A model generated the notes under the pieces. The model saw only the letters and a list, made by a program, of their open reading frames with translations, did not search any database and was not told the origin of the DNA. Shown piece by piece: positions 12,784 through 23,718 of a stretch of DNA of 64,000 nt. This DNA is from Vitis vinifera (Eukaryota > Streptophyta > Magnoliopsida > Vitales > Vitaceae), in NCBI RefSeq assembly GCF_030704535.1, contig NC_081808.1:21517501-21581500 (forward strand), in the 5' to 3' direction. Within the stretch, counting starts at the first letter, position 1. Every line of letters starts with the position of its first letter. A program made the translations under genes and the position numbers.

Positions 12784-15700
12784 TGAAGGGAAAAGAGGAG
12801 TAATAGTATACATTCTCTTTTTTCCAGCATCTTCAGTTTAATTTTTTGTTTTGGGGTTTATACATAGGATCTTTTGGCAAAGAGTGATGTTTTGGTGTGT
12901 CCATTCCAAGTTATGATCCGGAGTTATGAAAGAATTTTCTTGCTTCATATGCGTATATATGGTGGTTCCATACTGAATTGGGGTTTTAATATTGCTCTAT
13001 TTATTGGGTGACTTTTGAAAATGACAAATTTTGGTCAAGAAAATTTTTTTTCCAGTATAGTTGATGATGTCTTAATGTTGCTTTACTGTATTTTATTCTA
13101 TTGGTTGGAAGAAAGTAGGGTCCTATAACTTGTTCACACTGTAAGCGTGTCCATTGCTAAGATGTACCTGTTCTTAAACCCTTTTAACTGGAAAACTTCC
13201 CTTCTTCTCTTTATGTTTAAATTTGTCCTTTTAGACACCTGTATCAGAGATGATTTTTCTCAAATTGATTTAGTTCTGCCCTTCTCTGGAGAAATTGTAA
13301 AATTATTAGTTGGGTTTCAAATTATGACCTTTTGACTATTTTCTCTTCTGAGCTGAGCCCCCCCCCCCTGCAAGGGTAATTGGTTTAAATGTGGAGTCTT
13401 TTTTTTTTTTTTGTGCTGTTGTATGCAAGCCTTAATATCCAAATCATGGTTTATTAAGCCTCCATCATGAAGATGGACTATGCTGTTTGTTTTTAGTACA
13501 TCTTATTTCTGCTATCAGTTTTTGCTGCATGAGGTGAGATGTAGTGGTGCATTACTCATCTGGGCATATCTTGTGTTGATTCTAGGTGAGTATTGGTTCA
13601 TTGAGATGGATTTTTTTGGAGTTTTGATCAGAATCTAGTAATGCATTGTAAAATTTTTCAAAATCCCAAATTGGTTTCAGAATGACGCCTAGAACAATCA
13701 ATTTTCTCTTGATCGATTGTACCATCCCTACTCTAGATATCCATGACCTATTTGGGAGGTAAAGCTTTGGGATGTCCACCATCAACCAAAAAAACACGAA
13801 TTTAATCACATGGAGTCCAGGATTGTGGCTTCTGTTGAATCAGTAGTCACATAATCTCCAATAGGGGCAGCTAGTCTGTGCTCAAAACATTCATTCTTAT
13901 TTTGATAGCAAATTTTGCCCTAATTTATAGATCTTTCTTGCCTTTTCTTTTGTTTAACAACAAATGAGTACTCATGAAAGAACCTACTGGAAGCTCTTTC
14001 TACTTTAATTTGTTTTTATAAAAACTTGACTGGTTCTGTAGAACATTTAAATATTTGCTCATGCCAACTATAATCTTGTGTCATATTCACAGAATAGTGC
14101 ACACCCTGGAGTTGCTGCCAATATGAAAAATTTTAGAATTTACTCTGCTTCTGTGAACTTTGATTAGACTGACCTCGAATTGCATTTTTATTTGATCAAA
14201 GGGGTGGTAGCTTAGTGTTATGTCACCTGTACAACAACATATATCTATTCTTTGCCATCACCTGTGCTTTGGCTGGAATGGGGTCATTCATTTCTCGTGT
14301 TACAAGGCCCCTGTCAAGGGTTTCCGGCCACAGGCAAGTGTGTTAAGAGTTAGGATCTTTTGATTGAGGAAGGATGATATGGGGGAATTATGTTGGAATT
14401 GTAAGATTAAACAAAATGGATTAAGTTAAGAGTGTGCATCAGTGCATCACTATGGTTCATAAGATTTGCATCAGTTCATATAAGTGGGTCACAATATTGG
14501 AGTTGTCCAACACTCATCTCTGGTACACTCTCTTAAACTATAGGTTGGGCTTCAGATTTCAGTGGCAGCCTGAATTTTACCAGGTTGAGCCAGACTTGAG
14601 GCATTAAACTACACAGGGGGTTATAGTCTTGGGTTAGGTGAGGGTAGGTTGGTTACCAACCTTGCTTCTTATAAAGATCTGATACACAAATGTACAAGGC
14701 ATTGCTTTTAGAAATTCAGTTCCGGGTAGAGCTTGGTGGTGAAAATCAATTCTTGGAGGATGATGGCTAGTATGGTGGTGGAGGGATCAAGGACATTGAG
14801 TTTGTCTGCAGTGGGCGATACTTTGATTGTGGGTGTGAATGTTTTGGGTTCTGTTGAGGAGTATGGTATTGTGTCGATTGTTTTTGGGTTTTGTTGGTGG
14901 GTGTTGTGTTTGGCATACTGAGGATTGTCATGGTTGAGGGTATGGACATCTTGTGGCAATGGTGCTAGTCTTGTTGGCTGTTTCACTAAGATCTAGAGAT
15001 GTTATTTTGCCTTTAGAGCTCCCCCCTCACGGACCCTTTGGAAGCCCACTTGCCTTAAAGGAGTAACCCATTTGGACATTTTGAAATCCTTTTGGCCTTT
15101 ATATTACTATTGGAGGATTGAGGGTTAAAGTAGCTCCAATGAGAAGGGTTCAAGTAGAGCTCTAACGAGAAGCCACATCCACTTGTTTTGCCTGAGTTAA
15201 GGCTGCAGCTAATGAGTTTGTGCCTCTATTCCTTCTGGGAACATTGTTGAATGTCTATCCATCTATATAAGTAAGCCCCAGAAATATCTAATTTTATCTA
15301 GCGTTCTGCAAGGAATGTAATCAGGTGTGGTTGCTATATGCTTGTGGATGTGAGAATTCGAGTTTTTGGTTTGAATTGCCTATCAAAGATGGCCCCTGGA
15401 TTTTGATTGCTATCTTCTGTGGATTACATTGTCTAACTTTGCTAATCCAGTAGTAGTGTCATGTGTGACTCGCACTGGCGTTTTGCTCAAGTGGTTGTGG
15501 TTGAGTGAAGACTTTAATTGTATTTGGAGATATCTTTCCAAAGTAGCTCGTCACATCCCCTTAAAATGACCTTGAGGAAGTTATCTTTTGTTGTAATGCT
15601 TACTTCCATCAGAATGCAGGCACGGAGTAGACAGATTGTGGTTGTCACTCCAGTTTGCCCAAGTTAGATTGTATTTATGATAGGTGAAGACCTACTTGAG

Positions 15701-16440
15701 TTGGAAACAACCATAAATACTTGTATTGAGTTTTGATCTGCTGTTTACATGGTAGTCAGTAAATTCTCCTAATCAGGTTGGTTTAGAATTGCAATGAGAT
15801 GGTGGAAGAACCTGGACCCATCCATTGGGAAGGAGAGAATTGCCAGGGCAGCTGTTTCTTGTTTAACGGTGGAAAACTTAATATTTTTTTAATGGGAGCT
15901 GCCCTATCGTCCTCGTCTCCAATGTTCAAGTGTCAGAGAGAAGGTATCATGCATACAGCTGATGCAATCATATTTTTGGGGAAAAAGCTCCTCTTATCGT
16001 AAAGAGCCTCCTCTACTCTTCCAAGGGACATAAAACTTCTTTTTTATAAACAAAATATGGGCATGGTTGAAGCTCTTGCGGAATGTCAAGATTCAAAATC
16101 CCTTGTTTTTTTGTTTTTTCTCCTGTGCTCCCTTATCCTTGATTGCATGTGCTCAACCCGATCCCAAATTGAAAGGCCATGTTGACTGTCCCATGGGAGA
16201 TTGGGCTGTTGAGGTGGAAAATGGGAAGGTTGGACTTGGACCTGAAACTGAAAACCCCTGCCCATGCCATCCCCCCTGCATCCTTCCAAAGGTCCAACGT
16301 CCAAGTACCATGAACTGTTTTGCAATTTGCATATAAATTACAAATTATGGTGTGACGGGCTACTCAGCTACCGCCAATAAAAACAAATTTAACTGGTTGC
16401 CGATTTTTACCTGAGTCGGGTGAGCGATTTTGTCCAAAAC
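12784..16440. other. Intergenic DNA, no supported gene
   Basis: Begins with the 3' UTR of the cold-shock gene (T-rich, with a C9 tract near 13361). About 3.6 kb follows with no recognisable coding sequence; frames reach at most about 90 codons and lack family features. The composition is less AT-rich than the 5-8 kb region, so an unrecognised non-coding transcript or a decayed element is possible, but nothing is demonstrable. Confidence 0.5.
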
Positions 16441-16460
16441 CGCCTCACATCCATCCGTGT

Positions 16461-16468
16461 CTATAAAT
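16461..16468 (+). promoter_or_regulatory. TATA box of thaumatin-like gene 1
   Basis: CTATAAATAA lies about 115 bp before the start codon, in the expected position for transcription to begin near 16490. The intervening leader is purine-rich (GAAGAAGAAG). Confidence 0.6.
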
Positions 16469-16576
16469 AAATTATGTACCCCATTTCTCTTCCTATCCAA
16501 GATTCGGAGGAGAAGAAGAAGACGAACATCATCTTTCGCCATTACCTTCACAAACTCTTCTTCTTCTTCCACTTCA

Positions 16577-17678
16577 ATGGCTCCACCTCAAATTCCAATC
16601 CTGCTTCTCCAGCTCCTATTTCTCTTTTCAGGTAGATGCTAAACTAACAACTATCACTCTGTTTATGGCTGTTTTTCTCCGTTCTTATCTCCCACATTTC
16701 TTTACAACTTGTCCATTGTTCAGGTGCATTTTCAGCGACATTTACGATAGTTAACAAGTGCAGCTACCCAGTGTGGCCGGGTATCTTATCAAACGCTGGA
16801 ACAGCACAGCTCCCCACCACTGGTTTTGCTCTCCAACCTGATGAGTCCAATTCCCTATCCCTCCCTACTGCCTGGTCAGGTCGGTTGTGGGGTAGAACAC
16901 TCTGTAGCGCCGACTCTGCTGGTAAGTTCACTTGTATCACCGGCGACTGCGGCTCCGGTACATTGGAATGCTCTGGTGGCGGTGCCGCCCCACCCGCCAC
17001 CTTAGCAGAGTTCACCCTGAACGGCGCCAATGGCCTCGACTTCTATGATGTCAGCCTGGTGGACGGCTATAACCTCCCCATGTTGGTGGCACCTCAGGGT
17101 GGCACCGGGGGTAACTGTACTATCACCGGTTGCGTCGCTGACCTAAACGCGGCTTGTCCGTCGGAGCTCAAAGTGAGCAGCATCGAAGGCGGTGAGGGGA
17201 GTGAGAGCGTGGCATGCAAAAGCGCGTGTGAGGCGTTTGGGGATGCGCAGTACTGCTGCAGCGGGGCGTACGCGACTCCAGACACGTGTAAGCCCAGTGC
17301 ATATTCTGAGTACTTCAAAAGCGCCTGCCCCCGTGCTTACAGCTACGCCTACGATGATGGTAGCAGCACCTTCACCTGTGCATCTGCCGATTACACCATC
17401 ACTTTCTGCCCTTCTCCTGCCACCAGGTTGATTTGTGATTCCATCCCCCGCCCACCCCTATTCGACCGCCATACATTTTTCCCTTTTTTTTTTTTTTATA
17501 AGAAATACCTAATATTAATCAGTTTATAATCGGATTATGGTGCAGTCAGAAATCGGCGGGAGGGCAGTATCCTCAGGCGATGGAAGTCTCAGCGGCTGCT
17601 GCCAATCGTTTCACGTCATTCAACTCCATCATTGCCGTCGCTGTCGCCACCGTAGCCGCAATTTGGCAATGGCGGTAG
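16577..17678 (+). CDS. Thaumatin-like protein (PR-5 family), likely GPI-anchored
   Basis: Secreted thaumatin-fold protein of the PR-5 superfamily; members bind beta-glucans and some are antifungal. Exons 16577-16631, 16724-17426 and 17546-17678 give 296 residues in phase. An N-terminal hydrophobic signal peptide (about 1-22) is split by the first intron, a classic arrangement for this gene class. The thaumatin domain contains all 16 conserved cysteines, a WPGIL opening motif, and the acidic-cleft region (LAEFTL, then DFYDVSLVDGYNLPM). The third exon adds a tail that ends in a hydrophobic stretch (IIAVAVATVAAIW), as expected for a GPI-anchor signal. Tandem in orientation with the next thaumatin-like gene 4.8 kb downstream. 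If the second intron were read through, the protein would end differently and lack the tail. The family is certain; the anchor is inferred. Confidence 0.93.
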
Positions 17679-20354
17679 CTGGATACAAACACAAACTTCT
17701 ACACCCCCTTCGTGGGTGGGGGACTGGGCTTGGTCAGCAGCCAATTCCAATTCAGATTATATCACAATGCTTTCAAATACCCAATTACAGAAAAGACAGA
17801 GGATTAGAGGACAATATTGCACCAAGTCAAACGCTTTTTTGTCATTGCCGGTGGCTTTCTACTCAGCCTGAAAGCAAGAATTGATACCTTGATGTGATGG
17901 CGGTGGTGGCAGATAACGCCGGCCATTACTTAACTTCCATTTTCCTATTATTTAGGCTAGCAATTTTCAATTTCCAATATTGAAATATTTGAGTAGCTGG
18001 AGAATGTAATATACGTAGAACCACTTGCCTATAAATGCCAGGCTTTCAATTCTTTGCTTATTTCTTATTATATCATGTCGGCTTTTGGATAGTAGTCTTT
18101 TATTAAATTGTGTTGCGCATGGGTTTTGCCGTCACAGTCTTTTTTTTTTTTTTTGGGATACAAGAGATAAGAGAACCTCCAATAATCTTAATGGTTGGCA
18201 TGAAGCATGCATCAAAGGACAAGTTGGCAAATTAAAAAAGTTTGTATAAAATGGTTCCAATAAGCAAAACACCTTCTCATTTGCTTGGGGGTGTGGTGTG
18301 TGTTAAAGCATGGAGCTTGTGACCTCAGTTTATCTTGGGATGGTGATCCCGACCAGCTTACCTCACCTCTTTTTAACTTTACTAGTGTATTATCAGATAA
18401 GAGAAATACTTCATTTATAGGATTGGTTTGTTGGTCACCTTTTCCCAGTTCAGTTCAATGGACGCAAATTAAGAGTCCAACACATCATTCAAATGGTGAT
18501 TCCCCTAGCTTTTTCCTTGTATAATCAGGACGTTAGGAGCAACTTCCATTTTGGTGAGGAGAAGGGCATTACTGTAAACATGATAAGCAATTTTCAAACT
18601 CTTGCGTACAATAGAATTATAGAAAGCAAAAAACTTGCATGTAGAAGCATGCAGTTGGGGGAGAGGGGTGATATCCAAGTCAAGTTCCCTTAAAAGAAAG
18701 AATTTTGAGTAGATAAAAAGGGCTTTTGTACAATATGTGGGGGAATATAAAAAAACAAAGTAAGAAGCACTACAACCATGCGGATAAGGCAAAGCATTAC
18801 AGATGTTCTAACACCCTCCCATGTTTAATTCCTTCACTGCCTCCTTCTAATTAGCTGCAGTAGGACCAGTTCCCATCCTCATTAATGTATTTCCTTTTTC
18901 TCTTTTCCATTTTCCCCCTTTCTTGAGATTACGAGTGTATTTGAAAGTGATTCTAGAAAGTATTTTTACAATATTAGAAATATTGAAAGGGTTTCTTAGA
19001 ATTACTATCAAACGACCTTGTGTATGTGAACTTCAAGCAAAACTCTCAGTCCCTTCCAACCCTCCAATGGACTTGCCTTGTACAATCCTTTCTATACGTG
19101 TTCCTCCCCATTACTGCAACCACAAATTAAAGCTGTGATTTTGGTCTAGTACTGGTTGGAGACCCTAAAGAAGGATACGAAGACAAGCCAACATAAGCCA
19201 TCCATCACCCTCTGCCTATTGCCTTTTTCCATGCCTCACTGCTTATACATAAATGGGCATCTTTAGACAATTATAGAACCCACTGCATGCCCTATCTTTT
19301 ACATTAGTAGCTAGATAGCTCTACGTGGGCACCACTAATTTCGTAAGCTCATCCCATGTTCGGTTCTGTTGGATGGTTATGATTAGTTACTCGTTAAAAT
19401 CATGTGAGTGGTTTGCGTCTGGATCATTGTAAGAATTGATTTCTTCGTATTAAAACCAACCCAGGAATCTCAATCTCATAATGGAACAAAAGATTGGGTT
19501 TAAACAATGCATAATCAGACAATTGTGTTGCTGCATTAACGAGCTTCCTGAAATCAAGACATGTGAAAACAAGAACCACAAAAGGCACTTTTTCAACACA
19601 CACCATGTATACCTCGATGACAAGGCAAAACCTCAGCCATGTTTGCTTCCACCTAGCTCTCCATTTTCTGTTCTTTGACCTTCCTTTCTTATTGTTTATG
19701 TTACATGCACGCACGATTTCTCCTACCTTTTTGAATTAATTTCTCTTCATTCATATAATACAGCCCTTTTCCCTCAAAAAAAGGAAAAGAAGAAAGAAAG
19801 AAAGAAACACCAAGTTAACATATATAAGGGGGAAAAAGATTTAAGGGAGAAAGGATGTCTGCAAGGACCTTTTGAGAAAGAATGTTTTTCCTATCAAAAC
19901 CAGTATAGTGGGATGACGCAAATCTTTAATAAAAGGAGGGGGAGATGTGCAGAGAGGAAAATGGAAAAGTGGGATGATGCTTATGATCAAAAGGAAAAGT
20001 TAGAAATCTTATCTACATGGGTCTTTACACGCCATGTGAGGCATCAATGAACGCATAAAGATGTTGAGGGAGTATCATATTCAAAAAGGAATGAAAACCA
20101 TGAAAAAGCATCTACTAACTAGTCTTCTTATCGATAGGTTGTCAGAAATTTTAGTGGGGAACTTTGATAGGCCTTACAAAGGGTTATCATCATTCTTACT
20201 TGGAGAACAATGGTAGTTACAGTACTCACTACTCCAGTCTTATTACAATCATGCAGACTAGCTAAGAATATACCAAATTTGAACTGGGTTTTTCAAATAT
20301 ATGTAGTATTTTGAATGAGGTTTTTAATTTTTTATTTTTCTGTCATCTGAATTT

Positions 20355-20375
20355 GCATGCATGCATGCATGCATG
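20355..20375. repeat. (GCAT)n repeat
   Basis: Five tandem GCAT units forming overlapping CATGCA (RY-type) hexamers. RY elements are bound by B3-domain factors in seed promoters, but here there is no adjacent gene, and a plain microsatellite is the simplest reading. Confidence 0.85.
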
Positions 20376-21615
20376 TAAATTAATAAATTCCATTCATTCT
20401 GAGTCATTTGACTAACATTTCGAGTCGATAGAAAAAAAGCACAAAGGTAGGGGAAGGGGCTAAATAATGGGATAATGATTTTAGTAAGATTTGGAAACCT
20501 TTATGGCATCACCAATTCCAAAATTGCTGACAGTTTTAAGGATTAAACATGAGATGGATTGTGATCCATGAAAGCAGACAGAGGTGTCCCACTCAAAAGT
20601 TGAAGATAGCCCTCAGCATATGAATCAACCCACCAACTGGGCTTTCAAAGAGATCAAATCTGCTTTGTGTAAAGCTTCCTACTTACACCCGACTCAAAAC
20701 ATCTGCATGAGCGGAAGCTAATCACCCATGTGCAGTTGTTGGCTTTAGACATCCCTCCATTTTGCTTCAAGTCTTTCTCCTCTCCCCCATGCTGTGCACG
20801 AAATAATATTGGAACAGAAAAAGCCAAAGGCACATGGCACAAAAACAAGAGAAATGGCCAAGGAGAAAGAACTCACCTTCCATTTGCTTGGTTTGTGACC
20901 AAAAAAGTGCTTCTGTATATTGCCATTTTAAGGTGTCTGGTCCAATCAATCATTTATTTTGTAGACAAAAGAAGCACCTTTACTTTTTCCTATTAGAAGA
21001 TGTACACTGTTTATGTGAACGGATATATACAAAAATTATTAAAATGTACCTCAATGCTTCAAAATTAATCTCCACTAGATGATAAGTAATTCGTACAGAT
21101 GATTCACAATAGTTGACACATCTTTGATTATCTTCCAGCTTTATAAAGAAGGCATTATGCTCATGATGTGCAAAAATCAATTCTAAATTTCTAAGCAAAA
21201 TTAGGCTAATCTGTTCTTAGTTTAGGGGTACTATCTGAACCTGCAGTAGTGGCTCACATCAAGGCCTGGCAGAAACTGAAATTTGTAGATGGGCTAGGCG
21301 TGGGGGTGGGGGGGCCCAATGTGATTGGGCCGTATTTAGGGCGGGCGAGGCTGGATCCAAGTGTGAATGCTATCATATGGATTTTTGAAAGGCTAAGGCT
21401 GAGCCCAGCCCCCAAATATACAGGCTTGGTCGATCGACCTGATTAAGCAAAAGCAAGACGAGTCTGGAATCCAATGGGGAAAGGGGCTTCAATGGTAGGG
21501 TCCACTTCCCTTTTCAAACCTTGTCCAGTTGTCCGTTCCCATTCCTTTGATCGCGTAGGACAAACCCCCACCATAACACCATGTGGGTTGCCCCCTCTTT
21601 CGACATCGTTCCTTG

Positions 21616-21629
21616 AAAACGATGTCGTT
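21616..21629. promoter_or_regulatory. AAAACG-type palindrome
   Basis: AAAACGATGTCGTT, preceded 15 bp upstream by CGACATCGTT, so the two halves are also complementary to each other. It belongs to the same palindrome class as those at 4147, 4260, 36475, 47438 and 47470. It lies 0.9 kb upstream of the second thaumatin-like gene. Confidence 0.35.
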
Positions 21630-22109
21630 CTTTGAACGGAGCGGAGGATTGCTTGTAACGGTACCTGCGCCGAAGTCGTTGGTGGAACACAGGCGCGGGC
21701 AAACGGTCGGAAGGCATATATTTTTCATTTCTTTTTTTCTTTTTAATAATAAGGAGAATCCGGTAATTATGAATAATTGGACAGGTGGAGGCTCAGAATT
21801 AAGCATGTCAGAGGCCTCTACTTCCACGAGGATCGCACTCCCCACTATTCTTTGGCCTACTCGAACAGTCCCTTCCATTATGATTTACGAAAATGCCCCT
21901 GTATGGCCCCGGTGGTCACAGCAGAGGAGAGGGAGAGGGCATCTCTCTTTGCATGAAGGACATCTGTCGACTAATGAGATTGTGCCACGTCACCAGCTAG
22001 CCAAAAGCGGATGGAAAATCACTTCTTTCTTCTGTTATTTTTTGACAACACTGATCTAAAGGGTGATTGGCGGGGTGAGGGAAGGGGAGAGGTGAAGATT
22101 GTGTGTGCT

Positions 22110-22117
22110 TTATATAA
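22110..22117 (+). promoter_or_regulatory. TATA box of thaumatin-like gene 2
   Basis: TTATATAAAG in a GA-rich context. If used, transcription starts near 22140 and leaves a leader of about 380 nt that includes a pure C tract (22411-22433). Confidence 0.55.
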
Positions 22118-22410
22118 AGGAGAGAGGGGATGCGGCAGATTCTCTCTACCACTCTCAGTGGCCTCTTTTTTAGTCAGTTTGGAGGTTTTGTGGGTGGTGA
22201 ACGCCAAGGGTCTTCTTCTCCATTCCTCCTCTCTCACTGCTGTCTGCCGCTCCCAAAAGCCTTGTCTCCATCGGTTACTCTTCTTCTTCCTTTTTCTTCT
22301 ATTCCTGGGGTTCAATGCAACACTATCTGTACATGTCCCCTCCTTTGTGACGTATAAGGCACAAAAACCCAAATCAGATAGTCCAAAACTCAGACGACAA
22401 CCCCCCACCA

Positions 22411-22433
22411 CCCCCCCCCCCCCCCCCCCCCCC
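22411..22433. repeat. 23-base poly(C) tract in the leader of thaumatin-like gene 2
   Basis: Uninterrupted C23 inside a longer C/A-rich run (22391-22436), about 90 bp before the start codon. It is likely transcribed. The opposite strand is a G-run able to form quadruplex structure. The exact length is prone to sequencing error. Confidence 0.8.
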
Positions 22434-22520
22434 ACCTCATTATCTGTTATCTCATATTATCTCAGATATTGTGTCTTCCCTACTGAACCAGGAGAAGAGG
22501 TGATAATTAAAAGAATCATT

Positions 22521-23718
22521 ATGGGTCAAGTTTCTGCCTTCTCCTCCTCCTCTCCTTCTCTCGTCATCGTCCTCAGTCTTCTTCTCATCTTATTCATTTC
22601 TGAAGGTAAGAGGCCTGCTTTTCCTTGTTTTTGGCTCTGGGTGCTTCTCGCATTTTGAGAATTTTTGTACTAAATGTTACAAAATCTGGTGTCGTGCTTT
22701 TCAGGTGTTTCGGGTTCTACATTTACGTTTCTGAACAGGTGTGACTTCACGGTATGGCCGGGAATTCTAGACAGCGCTGGTAGCCCAAAGCTGGAAACTA
22801 CAGGGTTTGTGTTACCCAAGGGTAGTTCACGTGGCTTCCAAGCTCCGACGGGCTGGTCAGGTCGCTTCTGGGGCAGAACCGGCTGTAATTTTGATGGGTC
22901 GGGCCACGGTACATGCGCCACCGGAGACTGTGGGTCCGGTCAGGTAGAGTGCAACGGCGCTGGAGCTTCCCCGCCGGCGACACTCGCTGAGTTCACTCTC
23001 GGCTCTGGTAGTCAAGACTATTACGACGTCAGTCTCGTAGATGGCTACAATCTGCCAATGATGGTCGAAGGCAGGAGCAAATCGGGTGCTTGCACGTCCA
23101 CCGGGTGCGTCACCGACCTGAATCGCCGGTGCCCGAATGAATTGAAGGTTGAGGGTGGTGAGGCGTGTAAGAGCGCCTGCGAGGCGTTCGGCAGCCCGGA
23201 GTACTGCTGCAGCGGCGCGTACAACACACCGTCGACGTGTAAGCCGTCGGTGTACTCTGAGATATTCAAGTCTGCGTGCCCCAGATCATACAGTTACGCT
23301 TATGATGATGCCACCAGCACTTTCACCTGTAACGGAGCCGATTACACCATCACATTCTGTCCTTCCTCTCCCAGGTAAAACAATTGAATCACTTAAAATC
23401 TTGTGTTAATTTCGACATAAATTTGAACTGGGTCTAAATGAATTTGAAATTTGATCATTCTGCAGCCAAAAATCTTCCAAGGATTCTCCAAGAGAAACGG
23501 GAACAACACCAGATAGTGGGTCAGGGTCAGGGTCAGGGTCAGGGCCAGAATCAGAATCGGCTTTAGCGTCGGCAGAGGGCACGATGCTAGCCAATTCTTG
23601 GTTAGCAAACTTGGCAACCGGTGCCAGTGGTACAGCCAGGAGCCACCCATGTTTAACACTACACTCTGGATTTGTTGTTGCAATCTTCTCATTAGTCCTT
23701 CCTTTTTTGGTAGGGTAG
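22521..23718 (+). CDS. Thaumatin-like protein with Ser-Gly linker and GPI-anchor signal
   Basis: Second PR-5-family gene, with the same architecture as its neighbour. Exons 22521-22605, 22705-23374 and 23466-23718 give 335 residues in phase. The hydrophobic signal peptide is at about 1-28, with intron 1 at its end. The thaumatin domain has 16 cysteines, WPGIL, LAEFTL and the YYDVSLVDGYNLPM acidic region. Exon 3 encodes a Ser/Thr/Pro-rich spacer with four tandem SG units (from a GGGTCA minisatellite at about 23518-23543) and ends in a hydrophobic tail (FVVAIFSLVLPFLVG), typical of a GPI-anchored wall or plasma-membrane protein. If intron 2 is retained, a stop follows two codons after the thaumatin domain, giving a soluble form. 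The start was chosen for the signal peptide; the frame is open upstream. Confidence 0.94.

Larger units (their letters stand above)
17679..22100. other. Intergenic DNA between the two thaumatin-like genes
   Basis: Contains the 3' UTR of the first gene and then 4 kb without recognisable coding exons. A MITE-like fragment lies near 18930-19020 and a GCAT repeat at 20355-20375. A GC-richer stretch at 21250-21990 includes a GGCCCAATGTGATTGGGCC palindrome and an AAAACG-type palindrome (21616). Open frames in that stretch occur on both strands, but none resembles a known protein. Confidence 0.5.

Noticed and set aside
12073-12813. 246-codon open frame on the minus strand opposite the cold-shock gene
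   Set aside because: It is the complement of GGN-rich coding sequence, so it consists of Thr/Ala/Ser runs; it has no family features and is explained by base composition.
14200-14345. tRNA-like phrase (GGTAGCTTAGTG) suggesting a tRNA or SINE
   Set aside because: No matching acceptor stem, anticodon arm or B-box at the right distance could be drawn. A SINE remains possible but is not supported.
21489-22059. Overlapping frames of 129 and 158 codons in the GC-richer stretch before thaumatin-like gene 2
   Set aside because: Both are low in family-like features and lie in what should be promoter DNA; no splice continuation was found.
22011-22520. In-frame open sequence upstream of the thaumatin-like gene 2 start codon, suggesting a longer N-terminus
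   Set aside because: It would place a Pro-rich C-tract product in front of a good signal peptide and begins before the TATA box. The ATG at 22521 gives a normal secreted protein.
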